Below are positions 52,894 through 62,108 of a stretch of 64,000 nt of DNA, in pieces (the stretch's first letter is position 1; each line of letters begins with the position of its first letter). A program made the translations under genes and the position numbers. The DNA comes from Chitinophagaceae bacterium (GTDB lineage Bacteria > Bacteroidota > Bacteroidia > Chitinophagales > Chitinophagaceae). The stretch spans positions 1 to 64,000 of the forward strand of contig JAHEZD010000029.1 in NCBI GenBank assembly GCA_023251255.1, in the 5' to 3' direction. The notes beneath the pieces were generated by a model. The model saw only the letters and a program-made list of their open reading frames with translations. It was not told where the DNA came from and searched no databases.

Positions 52894-53289
52894 ATGAACC
52901 TCAAGGGCATTTCCAAACAAGTTACCATTGTGGGTACACTGGTTATCTGGCTGATCAAGTTCGTAATTAGGCCATTTATCCATATCCCGCAGTTCTGGAA
53001 GCTATGGTTTGGCATTGCGCCCAATTTGATTGGCTCGTTCCTGTTGCCTTTTGGTGCCTGTTGGTTGTTCCAACGGGTATTCCGCTTGCAGACGGTACAA
53101 CAGTTAAAGTTTACCTGCGTGTTTGGTTTGATGCTGGTCGTAGTGAATGAATTCCTGCAGCTTATCCCTTTCTTCGGAAGGACGTTTGATGTACTGGATA
53201 TCCTTTTTTCCTTTGTGGGTGCTGGTTTCGGTTATTTTTTGTTTGCGAGATTGCTGGTGAAGGAGACGAGATGGGGAATGTACCTGTAG
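52894..53289 (+). CDS. VanZ-like membrane protein
   Basis: A 131-residue integral membrane protein with four predicted helices. The C-terminal region VVNEFLQLIPFFGRTFDVLDILFSFVGAGFGYFLF matches the pattern of VanZ-like domains (NE.LQ...R.FD..D...N..G...G), in which the polar residues lie between helices 3 and 4. VanZ relatives have no settled enzymatic role and are linked to envelope stress or teicoplanin resistance in Gram-positives. The start at 52894 is preferred because the longer frame has no hydrophobic start. It ends 2 bp before a convergent small phosphatase gene. Confidence 0.7.
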   Translation: MNLKGISKQVTIVGTLVIWLIKFVIRPFIHIPQFWKLWFGIAPNLIGSFLLPFGACWLFQRVFRLQTVQQLKFTCVFGLMLVVVNEFLQLIPFFGRTFDVLDILFSFVGAGFGYFLFARLLVKETRWGMYL

Positions 53290-53291
53290 AT

Positions 53292-53618
53292 TCAATCCAT
53301 TTCCAAATAGGGGGCAATGGCTACTTCGATTGACATAATGAGCTCTTCATCCATGTATTGGTATTCATCAGCAATACTCAAAACAACCATCTTACTTGCA
53401 TCATAACTGTTCCGGAACTTTTGCCTGATCATTTGCTTGTGCTTGTCTTCCATCACAAAAACTATTTCTGCCCAATCCAATAATGCTGCCGTTAATTTAA
53501 TCCTAGCGTTTGGATCAGTGCCTGCTGATTTCACTTTATGGATGGCCGAGTTCCTGAACATTGTTTCTGCAGTCCTGCTGCGCCATTTATTCTTACTACA
53601 AACAAAAAGCAGTTTCAT
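53292..53618 (-). CDS. Low-molecular-weight protein tyrosine phosphatase-like protein
   Basis: A short (108-residue) LMW-PTP-like protein. The P-loop reads FVCSKNKWRSRTAE, which fits CX5R(S/T) with a nucleophile Cys and Arg. The usual second Cys and the typical DP(D/Y) acid loop near the C-terminus are not clearly visible: the corresponding region is LSIADEYQYMDEELI, where IADEY could supply the acid. The protein belongs to a short group found in many bacteria whose substrates are unknown. It converges on the VanZ-like gene, 2 bp apart. Confidence 0.82.
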   Translation of the reverse strand: MKLLFVCSKNKWRSRTAETMFRNSAIHKVKSAGTDPNARIKLTAALLDWAEIVFVMEDKHKQMIRQKFRNSYDASKMVVLSIADEYQYMDEELIMSIEVAIAPYLEMD

Positions 53619-53650
53619 TTATCTCCGTTTTACTATTGGTCACCGTTCCT

Positions 53651-54073
53651 TTAACTACTATGGTCGGTCACAATTACCCATTGACCTTTTATCTTCCTAA
53701 TGAGCAAGGTATAATGACCGCTTGCATCGCCTACGCTTCTTTGCAGGTACCACTTTCCCACTACAAAATAATATTCGGGAGATAGTTTTTTTACGCTCAG
53801 GATAGTAGAGGTGAACCTTCCCATGTGTGCGGTATCGGGATAGCTTTTCTTGTAATTTTCCAGTGTGCTATTGTAGCCGTACTTAGGGCCCTTGCTGCCA
53901 ATGAACAGGAGGCTATCGCTTTGCCAGTAACCAATCATGAACTTGTCGAGGTTGCCTTCGTTCCAGGCTTTTTCCTGTGCGGAAAGCATTTCCCTGATGG
54001 TGGTTTCATCCTTGCTTTGTGCAAAGGCGTTGATTGACATGATAGTGAAAGTAATGAGCAGTATCTTTTTCAT
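53651..54073 (-). CDS. Exported SnoaL/DUF4440-like protein
   Basis: A 140-residue exported protein with signal peptide MKKILLITFTIMSINAFAQ. The rest has the NTF2-like cone fold: IREMLSAQEKAWNEGNLDKFMIGYWQSDSLLFIGSKG is the standard DUF4440/SnoaL-like start, and the barrel strands follow, ending HYTLLIRKIKGQWVIVTDHSS. Such domains bind small ligands or act as simple enzymes; no catalytic pair can be named. It lies 32 bp upstream of the phosphatase-like gene on the same strand and may be co-transcribed with it. Confidence 0.85.
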   Translation of the reverse strand: MKKILLITFTIMSINAFAQSKDETTIREMLSAQEKAWNEGNLDKFMIGYWQSDSLLFIGSKGPKYGYNSTLENYKKSYPDTAHMGRFTSTILSVKKLSPEYYFVVGKWYLQRSVGDASGHYTLLIRKIKGQWVIVTDHSS

Positions 54074-54163
54074 GGAGCTAATGATTTATTCCACCAAATT
54101 TAAAACACAGTAGGCATTACGCAAGAAAAACGACTTGACACCCACAACTTGATTGCTTTAAAT

Positions 54164-54193
54164 GCAAGAGCAAGCCATAAGCTTGCCCTTGCC
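54164..54193 (-). terminator. Hairpin downstream of the metallophosphoesterase gene
   Basis: GCAAG-A-GCAAGC faces GCTTGC-C-CTTGC around CATAA, giving an imperfect 11-bp stem 22 bp after the stop. The following U tract is weak, so it may only be a partial terminator. Confidence 0.45.
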
Positions 54194-54214
54194 AAATTAT
54201 TCTTAGCCCCACGT

Positions 54215-55381
54215 TTATTTCAGTTGCATGTTTACGCTATTGCCCCATATTATAGGTGTTGAGGGCACTGTAGGTGCACTGTTCCAATAGCACTCCCTGA
54301 TAGTCATGTTGCCAGTTTGCGGATCGTACACACCAAACTGGAACGTGACCTTTGTTTCATCGGCTGCAGATACAACACCTTTCATTGGCGAATCTGCACC
54401 AACGGTACTGAGTGATATATCATTATCTGGACCTTTATAGGTATAGAACTGGCTCTGGTGTACATGACCATGGAAATAGGCCTTGATATTGGTATGCAGT
54501 TTCAGGAATGCCACAAAGTTCCTTTGCTCAATTGTGGATGCAGCAGCAGTTGTAGTGCCATCCTTAAAATGCTCATCCAGCACATTATCAAATTTATCGG
54601 TGCTGTTTATGGTAAATGTACCATTGGGATTGGTAAAGTGGTTGGACACAACAGCAGGCTGGTCATGTGCCACAATAATTACTGGTGTGGTTGCAGTTAC
54701 ATTCAGTAGGTCTTTGGCCATCCAGACACGTACAGAAGAATCTGGCCACATTTGTATGAAACAGAAATGGATACCCGCCAGGTCCCTGGAATAATTAACA
54801 CGGTCAGTAGTGTAGTTTAAAGTGGCAGCAGTTCTGGGCACTGAAGGTGCCAGCATGGTGTTGTAAATATTGGCCAATGATGTAGCATCCGTTAAAGGCG
54901 ACATAGTTGTATAATAACCAATGGTGTTGGAAACATCGTGATTGCCAGGTACCAAATACAGTTGTGTCTTGCCTCCGCTTTTGTTTTTCAGGTTAAGGCC
55001 CTGCAAATAATCCGTATTAAACTGGTCCCATGATTTTGATGCAAGCTGCACACTGGCACTTGTTTCCATACGGTTGGCAATATCGCCCCCGTGAAACAGG
55101 TAATCAACAGAGCCGATTTTTTTTCCGGCATTTACACCGCCATCATTGGGTAGGGTCAAATCAGGCAGGGTATTCATTTTGGCCACCAAGGCTGCGTTGA
55201 CCACATGTGCATCCACATTGGTGGCTCCCTGAAACGCCGAACGTGTAATCCCGTAATGCGAATCAGAAGTAAAAATGAACTGAACAGGCGTATTGTCGGT
55301 AGTTATATTACCTGTATCATTCTTTTTACAAGCCGTAAAAAACAATGCACCAATTAAAAGATGCCTAAGTGTAACTTTCAT
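54215..55381 (-). CDS. Metallophosphoesterase lipoprotein
   Basis: A calcineurin-like phosphoesterase of 388 residues. The start at 55381 gives a lipoprotein signal (LIGALFFTAC). The two-metal site is visible: FTSDSHYGITR (DxH), YLFHGGDIANRM (GD), LVPGNHDVSN (GNHD), IIVAHDQPA (H) and AYFHGHVHQSQFYTY (GHxH). All ligands are present, so it should be active, on the periplasmic side. The substrate could be a phosphoester or nucleotide; the family does not tell. It is a single gene between the SnoaL-like and AlkA-like genes. Confidence 0.9.
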   Translation of the reverse strand: MKVTLRHLLIGALFFTACKKNDTGNITTDNTPVQFIFTSDSHYGITRSAFQGATNVDAHVVNAALVAKMNTLPDLTLPNDGGVNAGKKIGSVDYLFHGGDIANRMETSASVQLASKSWDQFNTDYLQGLNLKNKSGGKTQLYLVPGNHDVSNTIGYYTTMSPLTDATSLANIYNTMLAPSVPRTAATLNYTTDRVNYSRDLAGIHFCFIQMWPDSSVRVWMAKDLLNVTATTPVIIVAHDQPAVVSNHFTNPNGTFTINSTDKFDNVLDEHFKDGTTTAAASTIEQRNFVAFLKLHTNIKAYFHGHVHQSQFYTYKGPDNDISLSTVGADSPMKGVVSAADETKVTFQFGVYDPQTGNMTIRECYWNSAPTVPSTPIIWGNSVNMQLK

Positions 55382-55625
55382 ACTGTTGTTTTGGGTGGTT
55401 TTATTGTATAATGAATCAAGTGTCAAAGAAAGACCATACTTGCAGGAAAAAACTGTCCGCCAAGAAGCTTAACTCATTGGTAATGCCAAACTGCTGTAAC
55501 GCACTAGAGGCAAAATTCAGCTATCAAAAAAGAATGCAAATAGTGAGCGTCAAGAAAACAACCTGCAATTATCTGCTGTTGTTTGCAATACTTTTTCCAT
55601 AACAAGAAATCAATTAATTTGCCTG

Positions 55626-56231
55626 ATGCATTACAAGCAACATTTATCAACGGATAAGAAATTTGCCAAGATCATTGGTGATGAGGCGCATGAACTGAAA
55701 CTGCACAAGAACATTCCACTGCGTTTAATGGCCAGCATCATGAGCCAGCAGTTGAGTACCAAGGTGGCCAAAGTTATCTTCCACCGTTTCCTTGACCTGT
55801 ATGGCAAGAAGGAACCAAGGCCCCAACAGGTATTGGATACCCCTTCCGAAACCCTCCGTGCTATTGGCCTATCGAATGCAAAAGTGAGCTACGTAAAGAA
55901 CGTGGCAGCCTTTTGCATAGAACATAAAATAACAGATAAGAAATTATTGGCCATGGAGAATGAGGAGGTGGTTGCATTGCTGACGCAGATTAAAGGTGTA
56001 GGCAAGTGGACGGTTGAAATGCTGTTGATGTTTTCACTGGGCCGTGAAGATGTGTTTGCTGTGGATGACCTGGGCATCATGCAGGCGATGGTGAAAATAT
56101 ACAAGCTGGATACAGCAGATAAAAAACAATTGAGGGAAAGGATGCTGAAACTGTCTGCTAAATGGAGCCCTTATAGGACTTATGCCTGTTTGCACTTGTG
56201 GGGATGGAAGGATAATACGCCTAATGGGTAG
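55626..56231 (+). CDS. DNA-3-methyladenine glycosylase (AlkA-type HhH-GPD)
   Basis: Base-excision repair enzyme that removes alkylated purines. It has 201 residues of the HhH-GPD superfamily. The helix-hairpin-helix is in LLTQIKGVGKWTVEMLLMFSLGR, and the catalytic Asp is in FAVDDLGIMQA. The N-terminal beta domain of E. coli AlkA is absent, as in the short MagIII- or Mag1-like forms. The first residues contain MASIMSQQLSTKVAKVIFHRF, which is typical. The start at 55626 follows a 244-bp gap from the divergent metallophosphoesterase gene. Confidence 0.9.
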   Translation: MHYKQHLSTDKKFAKIIGDEAHELKLHKNIPLRLMASIMSQQLSTKVAKVIFHRFLDLYGKKEPRPQQVLDTPSETLRAIGLSNAKVSYVKNVAAFCIEHKITDKKLLAMENEEVVALLTQIKGVGKWTVEMLLMFSLGREDVFAVDDLGIMQAMVKIYKLDTADKKQLRERMLKLSAKWSPYRTYACLHLWGWKDNTPNG

Positions 56232-56250
56232 TGCCTCATCCTCGCTCTCC

Positions 56251-56830
56251 CGAAAAATCCTATCGTGTGGACACATCCTTAACGAAGTTGATCATCAATT
56301 GCACTTGCAGATTCGTTTATTTTTTGCGCCTGATTAACGAGATTGATGAACTGCTGGGTGATCCGGGTGTGCTTAGCCATTCTAATTAGCCAGTTTTTAA
56401 GTGAAAGATATTTGCGGTACAAATAGGTATTTTACTTTTTTGCCATTGCCGCAAAAACGTAACAAAAAAAGGCTAGGACAACCCAAATGGCTCCGCCTGT
56501 TTGTCCGCCAACGCTGCCTTAAGTGTAGCCCGCTGAGTTTTATTGCTGGATGGTTGGGCTTTTTAGATTGCTTACGCACATGTATGAGTGGAATATGTCT
56601 TCCAGCACTGCATCCGCTCCTTTGAAAAAATATGCTTTGCATTTTTTCAATCCCGCACAGGTGCGGAACCGAAGCGGCTGAGGTGCTTAGGAGCATTTTA
56701 CTCAAATGGAGTTTGGGCAGCAGGGGAATTAATAGCTGGGCCACTAATTTCTGTTTGTTGTTAATTGGGGAATATGGATGACCAGCTTTCCATGCCTTCA
56801 AAAGATGTGTCCACACGAATAGGAAAAATC
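56251..56830. mobile_element. Candidate inverted-repeat-bounded element of about 580 bp
   Basis: CGAAAAATCCTATCGTGTGG followed by ACACATCC (56251-56278) faces GATGTGTCCACACGAATAGG then AAAAATCG (56804-56831), an inverted pair of about 28 bp with two differences. The interior has no convincing gene. The frame at 56397-56900 runs across one boundary and has no family match. A hairpin-like stretch lies around 56620-56660. The gap 56232-57128 holds only this element and the terminator at 57071-57115. Confidence 0.45.
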
Positions 56831-57070
56831 GGGACAGGCTCCCTCCTGGAGGAGAAGGAGGCCAAGCAGTAGAACCTTTGATTTTGCTGGGCACCAACAT
56901 TTCTTCTTTCTGTCATTTATCAGCAGAGCACCAAAACCAATATGCCGTAAGCGTTCCATTATTTTCCTTCGAAAACGGGTTCTTTTCTATAGCCATCAGC
57001 TATGTCTACAAAGCAGGGTCATCGTTCGCCCGTTTCGCTCAAAATCTTTTACCAATCCCTACACGCAGGA

Positions 57071-57115
57071 TAATAAATGGCCCTGCCTGAATAGTTCAGG
57101 CAGGGCCATTTATTA
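57071..57115 (-). terminator. Terminator of the T9SS endonuclease gene
   Basis: AATAAATGGCCCTGCCTGAA pairs perfectly with its complement around a 3-nt loop, a 20-bp stem 14 bp after the stop at 57129. The flanks are AT-rich on both sides. Confidence 0.85.
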
Positions 57116-57128
57116 TCCTTTTGTTTCC

Positions 57129-59699
57129 TTACTTAATCACTACCACTTTCTGGATAAAGGTTTCGTTTTCTCCAGTTATCATTCTTACCAAGAAACTTCC
57201 ATTGGTCAGGTTGGTGGTGGGGATGCTTATGAGGCCTGTGCTTGCAGTATATACATGGTTGATAACAATACGGCCGGCCATATCGGTTACCTGTACCGTT
57301 ACCTTATCATTGAGGTTGTTGTTCATCTGTAAATTGATGAAACTACCCGTACTTGGATTGGGGTATACGGTGAACTTGGTGTTCAATGGTATATGCAAGG
57401 TGAACACGGCACTATAGGAGAAACTCCCATCCTTGTCCATTTTCCTGAGACGGTAGTAAACAGCCCTTCCCCTTATGGCATCGGCATTATCGCTGAATGA
57501 ATAGTTGGAGAGGTTGGCTGCTTTCACTTCACCGATTTTGGTATAGGCTGTTCCATTGAAACTCCGCTCTATTTCATACCTGTCAAAATTGATTTCATTC
57601 TCCACCTGCCAGTTAAGCAGCACTTTATCGCCTTGTAGCTTACCCGTGAAGTAAATAATGCCCACTGGCAAGGCAGCCAAGCCGGGGCATGTGCTGTTCC
57701 AAATAAGGCCCACGTATTCTGGATGGTCTATGAAAGGGTTCCTATTGCCTTGGTAGGCATAACCTGCATTGTTCCTATCAATTTCCTTCTGGCTTACCGG
57801 ATCCTGGTTATGCCATTTGATCATGAGTTTCAAGTAGGGTATATCCACACTGGGAAAGGTGTTTGGCTCCAGTGCCTGCAGGCCATTGCTGCCACTTAGG
57901 TTGCCCCATGTGGGCATATTGTCTTCATAACGTGTTACCATATAGAGAAAGGCCCTGGCCACATCTCCCTTATAGGCATTGATTGGCTCAAATACAGGGC
58001 CTGTAAGTCCTGCTACGGAAGATGAACCGAGTTTGCTACCGTTCTGGCTGGTGTAGGTGGCAGTTGCTACTTCCCCATAAGTGTAGTTGGAACGTATGCC
58101 ATTTACTTTGCCATCTGTTGGGAAAATATGGAAATAATCCGTTGCCGGTCCTGAGCTGTTCGTATTGCCATTGAACCAATTGAGCGGAAAGCTATGTTCC
58201 CTATTGTAGCAATCACCTTCGCTACTGTAGGTACCGCATTGGCCACCACTGCCAGCACCTGCTGGTGTGAAATTGTAAGGGTCAGTGCCTGTTGGGTTGT
58301 CTGAATAAATATCCCATATCACGTTAGCGGAACCGGAGCCAACTTCCCTTGGTTTTATATCCGATACGATGTACTGGTTCCATAGGTCGCCATAGCTATT
58401 GGGGCTGTTGCCGTTGGTGATGATCGTTTTCAAAGCTGTTTTCAAACTGGCGCAGCTTAGGCTTGCTGCGTTTGTATAATAGCCGGTTGGTTCACCGCTT
58501 CCTCCTGCGGAGGTGGTGGTGCTGCCGTTGGTGGAAACAGTATTGTATAGGGGCCCGCCTGTGCAATTGAAACTACTTACTGCAAAGACATAAAAATAGT
58601 AGGTGGTGCTTGCTGATAAACCACTTGCTGAAAATGTGGTACCGCTACCGAACTTAATGACCGTACCTGTTCCAAAGGTTGAACCAACTGTATAGGATGT
58701 TCCGTTTACAGGTGAAGCGCCTATTGTTGCCGAACTGCTCCTTACCACCAAGTAGCCATCTGCTCCTGTGGCAGCAGCAAAGGAACCATTGACGGTGGTG
58801 GATGCCGGTGTCAAGGACAATGTGCCGGGTACACCCGTTGGTGCAGCACATACAGGAGGTGTGGTAGTGGTGGCATTACCTGTTAAAGGTGATGCTGTTA
58901 GGTACAGTGGCCCCCCGGTGCAGATGCTGTTCACGGAGAAAATGAAAAAGTAATACACTGTACCAGCGGCAAGGGTATTGGCAGTGAAGGAGGTGATGTT
59001 TCCCCTATCTACTACGATGCCGTTACCCAGCACATCATCGGTTGAATAAACGGTGCCGTTTACTGGCAATGTTGTGAGAGATGAACTGTTGCTCCTGATA
59101 ATCAGGTATTCATTGGCTGCTGGTGAGGCTGCGGTGAAGCTGCCGCTTATGGAAGTGTTTGTTATTGTAGGAAAGGTCAAACCTGTTGGTTGTGCCGTTG
59201 GCGCTACGCATGGCAGGCCGCTGTAGCCCGTCCAAGCAATATCGTCGATTGCTACACGCAGGGTGGCAGTTGTTTGCTTTATCTCCAAATCGAAGGGCCC
59301 TGCTATATTGATGTTGTTGATGGTGGCAGTTTGTACCACATCTATTGTTAAACCAGTAATGGTCTGTACGAGGTTACCGTTGATCCTTACTTCTACCGAA
59401 GCACCTGTGCCGCTGAAAACCTGCTTGTATTTAAAAGTAAGGCTGCCTATGCCATTGGGTATTGCACTGCAGGTTACGGACCCAACCCTGATGGCTATCG
59501 CTGGATTGCCAGTGGCAAAGGTCTGGTCCGTTCTTGCATCGGTGGCGTTCCAAGTTAGGCCGTTATCGCCGGTCCATGTACGGGCAAGATAGGAACTGGG
59601 GGTGGCTGTTGGGATATTAGCGAAACTTTCCGTGCCTTGGGCAAACAGGCAATTGACCATAATAAAGGAGCTGATGGCGAGCAATAACAATTTCTTCAT
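57129..59699 (-). CDS. Type IX-secreted endonuclease I (NucM-like) with sorting tail
   Basis: An 856-residue exported nuclease. A signal peptide (MKKLLLLAISSFIMVNCLFAQ) begins the protein at 59699. A carbohydrate-module-like beta domain fills residues 20-160, two repeated Fibronectin-III-like stretches follow (each with a SFTAAS- or SFAAATGADGYLVVRSSS-type block), and then the endonuclease I domain with CYNREHSFPLNWFNG and DYFHIFPTDGKVNGIRSNYTYG. The C-terminal 80 residues (FTVYPNPSTGSFINLQ and on) form a type IX secretion sorting domain. It is likely a cell-surface or released DNase. Confidence 0.93.
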   Translation of the reverse strand: MKKLLLLAISSFIMVNCLFAQGTESFANIPTATPSSYLARTWTGDNGLTWNATDARTDQTFATGNPAIAIRVGSVTCSAIPNGIGSLTFKYKQVFSGTGASVEVRINGNLVQTITGLTIDVVQTATINNINIAGPFDLEIKQTTATLRVAIDDIAWTGYSGLPCVAPTAQPTGLTFPTITNTSISGSFTAASPAANEYLIIRSNSSSLTTLPVNGTVYSTDDVLGNGIVVDRGNITSFTANTLAAGTVYYFFIFSVNSICTGGPLYLTASPLTGNATTTTPPVCAAPTGVPGTLSLTPASTTVNGSFAAATGADGYLVVRSSSATIGASPVNGTSYTVGSTFGTGTVIKFGSGTTFSASGLSASTTYYFYVFAVSSFNCTGGPLYNTVSTNGSTTTSAGGSGEPTGYYTNAASLSCASLKTALKTIITNGNSPNSYGDLWNQYIVSDIKPREVGSGSANVIWDIYSDNPTGTDPYNFTPAGAGSGGQCGTYSSEGDCYNREHSFPLNWFNGNTNSSGPATDYFHIFPTDGKVNGIRSNYTYGEVATATYTSQNGSKLGSSSVAGLTGPVFEPINAYKGDVARAFLYMVTRYEDNMPTWGNLSGSNGLQALEPNTFPSVDIPYLKLMIKWHNQDPVSQKEIDRNNAGYAYQGNRNPFIDHPEYVGLIWNSTCPGLAALPVGIIYFTGKLQGDKVLLNWQVENEINFDRYEIERSFNGTAYTKIGEVKAANLSNYSFSDNADAIRGRAVYYRLRKMDKDGSFSYSAVFTLHIPLNTKFTVYPNPSTGSFINLQMNNNLNDKVTVQVTDMAGRIVINHVYTASTGLISIPTTNLTNGSFLVRMITGENETFIQKVVVIK

Positions 59700-59829
59700 A
59701 AACAAAAAATTAGCTGGCGAAGATAACTTTATTGGAGCAGCGAAAGGGGCTGCGGGTATTTAGTTTGCATTAAACTTTTATGAAGAGGCCCATTATACTG
59801 TTTCCATTTTCACCAATGACTTTATTGAA

Positions 59830-59865
59830 ACAGAAGCCCCAACATTATTAGTGTTGGGGCTTCTG
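59830..59865 (-). terminator. Terminator-like hairpin after the M20 dipeptidase gene
   Basis: CAGAAGCCCCAACA pairs with TGTTGGGGCTTCTG around 7 nt, a perfect 14-bp stem 34 bp after the dipeptidase stop. The U tract is poor. Confidence 0.65.
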
Positions 59866-59898
59866 CGGTAATCCATTGCTAGATGCTTTAATTCAGCA

Positions 59899-61269
59899 TT
59901 ATTTCTTCATTTCTTCATAATACTTGTGGAAGTAAGGTATGGTCTCGATGCCCTTATAGTAATTGAACAGGCCATATTTTTCGTTGGGGCTGTGCAGGTT
60001 GTCGCTATCAAGGCCAAAGCCCATGAATACGGTCTTGATACCCAAGGCGCTTTCAAATAATGCGGTGATAGGAATGCTGCCACCCCCTCGAACGGGAATC
60101 GGGGCCTTGCCAAAACTTGTTTCGATGGCTTTTGATGCGGCTTTGTATTCAATGCTATCGATAGGCGTTAGATAAGGATCGCCTCCATGGTGCACAGATG
60201 CTTTGAACTGCACTGTTGGGGGAGCAATTTTTATTAAATGGTCAATAAGCAGTTTCTCGATTTTTGCAGTGGTCTGGTTGGGAATCAACCTACAACTGAT
60301 TTTTGCAAAAGCCTTGCTGGGAAGCACAGTTTTTGCACCTTCACCTGTATAGCCTCCCCAAATGCCATTTAGTTCCAAAGTAGGGCGTATGCCTGTACGT
60401 TCGTTGGTGGTATAGCCTTTTTCGCCCCATAGTTCCGTAACGCCTAGGTCTTTTTTATATTCTTCTTCGTTGTAGGGGGCTTTGGCCATTTCTGCCCTTT
60501 CTTCGGGAGATGAAACCACTACGTCGTCATAGAAACCGGGAATGGTGATATGGTTGTTTTCGTCGTGAAGGGTAGCAATCATCTGTGCAAGTATGGTAAT
60601 CGGGTTGGCCACTGCCCCGCCGTAAACGCCACTGTGCAGGTCACGGTTTGGTCCCGTAACTTCTACTTCTATATAGGTAAGGCCACGGACCCCCACATCA
60701 ATGCTCGGGTTTTCCATGCTGAGCATGGAAGTGTCGCTGATCAATATTACATCGGCCTTCAGGAGTTCCTTCTGTGCATTCACAAAATCGCCCAGATGCT
60801 TGCTGCCAATTTCTTCCTCGCCTTCTATTAAGAATTTTATGTTGACAGGCAAGCTGTTGGTTTTTACCATTGTTTCCAATGCTTTCACATGCATGTAAAA
60901 CTGGCCCTTGTCATCACAGGCTCCGCGGGCAAATATTTTTCCATCTTTGATAACCGGCTCAAAGGGGCCACTGTGCCAAAGTTCCAAAGGGTCCGCTGGT
61001 TGCACATCATAGTGACCGTAAACAAGTACTGTTGGTTTGGATGCGTCAATTATTTTTTCCCCGTAAACGATGGGATGCCCTTCTGTGGGGTAAATGGTTA
61101 CGGTATCTGCGCCTGCTTCCAGTAAACGCTGCTTTACTGCGTCGGCACATTGGGTCATATCATTTTTATTCTCGCTTCTTGCACTTACGCTGGGTATGCG
61201 TAACAAATCCAGCAGTTCATTCAGGAACCTGTCTTTATGTTGCTCTTGATAGTCTTTCCATACTTGCAT
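59899..61269 (-). CDS. M20-family dipeptidase
   Basis: Metallopeptidase of 456 residues, the dipeptidase (PepV/CNDP-like) branch of M20. The metal sites are in LVYGHYDVQPADP, FARGACDDKGQFYMHV, LIEGEEEIGSKHL and SDTSMLSMENPS. The lid domain is present (residues about 210-370 with GVRGLTYIEVEVTG). It is cytoplasmic (no signal peptide). The usual length of about 450 residues fits. It probably cleaves dipeptides; no operon partner is present. Confidence 0.92.
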   Translation of the reverse strand: MQVWKDYQEQHKDRFLNELLDLLRIPSVSARSENKNDMTQCADAVKQRLLEAGADTVTIYPTEGHPIVYGEKIIDASKPTVLVYGHYDVQPADPLELWHSGPFEPVIKDGKIFARGACDDKGQFYMHVKALETMVKTNSLPVNIKFLIEGEEEIGSKHLGDFVNAQKELLKADVILISDTSMLSMENPSIDVGVRGLTYIEVEVTGPNRDLHSGVYGGAVANPITILAQMIATLHDENNHITIPGFYDDVVVSSPEERAEMAKAPYNEEEYKKDLGVTELWGEKGYTTNERTGIRPTLELNGIWGGYTGEGAKTVLPSKAFAKISCRLIPNQTTAKIEKLLIDHLIKIAPPTVQFKASVHHGGDPYLTPIDSIEYKAASKAIETSFGKAPIPVRGGGSIPITALFESALGIKTVFMGFGLDSDNLHSPNEKYGLFNYYKGIETIPYFHKYYEEMKK

Positions 61270-61428
61270 AGCATGTGTTTTTTGTGAGAGGCGAATGTAA
61301 AACTAACAGTTGAAAGCAGGAAGAGTTTTTACTGTGTATGGTGGCTATTGTGCCATCCTGTTGTTATGTTTGTTAGAAAAAACTGCCATCAAAAAGCAGT
61401 TTCAATTACCTTAGCAAAAAACTACAAC

Positions 61429-62103
61429 ATGCGAAAACTCCTATTGGTGCTTATTGGCTTGGCATTTATTTTTGGTAGCTGCAAGAAAAGCTCAAGTGAC
61501 CCAGTTACTGCAACTATTGACTTCCTGCCCTTGAATGTTGGTACTTTTTGGAACTACCTTTCTACCACCACCACTACCACCACCACTACTTCCAACTTTA
61601 CGTTGACCGTAACAAACAAGGATACGACCATCAACGCAAAAACATATAAAGTGCTTAGCAATAGTGCGGGAGCAAACAATTACTGGACAAAAGTCACCAA
61701 TGATTACTACCGTTATGGCAGTGTTGCAGGGGCAACTTTTATTGGCAATGTGGAGGAACTTTATTTGAAGGACAACCTTGCTGCCAATGGTACATGGACA
61801 AGCAGTATCCCCGTTACCTACAATAGTATCCCCTTAACTATTACAGCGAGCTATAAAATAGTTGCAACAGGTCAGGCAAAAACAGTTGGCTCCAATTCAT
61901 TTACTGATGTTACACAGGTGCATGTTGATTTTTCAACATCCTACCTCCCATTTATTCCTCTAACAACTTTGGGCGGTGGCGACTTCTATTATGCGAAGGG
62001 TGTTGGACTGGTTAGCCAAACCATCAGCATTGCTGCCAATACCAGTTTGGCCATTGCGGCTTCCACTGTTAAATGGGACCTTCAAACCTATTCTATCAAA
62101 TAA
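61429..62103 (+). CDS. Lipoprotein with an exposed poly-threonine run
   Basis: A 224-residue lipoprotein of unknown function. MRKLLLVLIGLAFIFGSC gives a lipobox with Cys at 18. Residues 45-55 or so are a run of nine or ten Thr (encoded by ACC/ACT triplets at about 61563-61590), after DFLPLNVGTFWNYLS, a stretch seen in many Bacteroidota surface lipoproteins. The rest has repeated beta-strands (YWTKVTNDYYRYG, GNVEELYLKD). The start at 61429 is chosen for the signal peptide. It converges on the CDF transporter gene, 5 bp apart. Confidence 0.75.
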   Translation: MRKLLLVLIGLAFIFGSCKKSSSDPVTATIDFLPLNVGTFWNYLSTTTTTTTTTSNFTLTVTNKDTTINAKTYKVLSNSAGANNYWTKVTNDYYRYGSVAGATFIGNVEELYLKDNLAANGTWTSSIPVTYNSIPLTITASYKIVATGQAKTVGSNSFTDVTQVHVDFSTSYLPFIPLTTLGGGDFYYAKGVGLVSQTISIAANTSLAIAASTVKWDLQTYSIK

Positions 62104-62108
62104 TCCCA

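Noticed and set aside
56397-56900. 167-codon frame on the minus strand
   Set aside because: It crosses the boundary of the inverted-repeat segment, lacks any domain and is rich in residues typical of noncoding translation.
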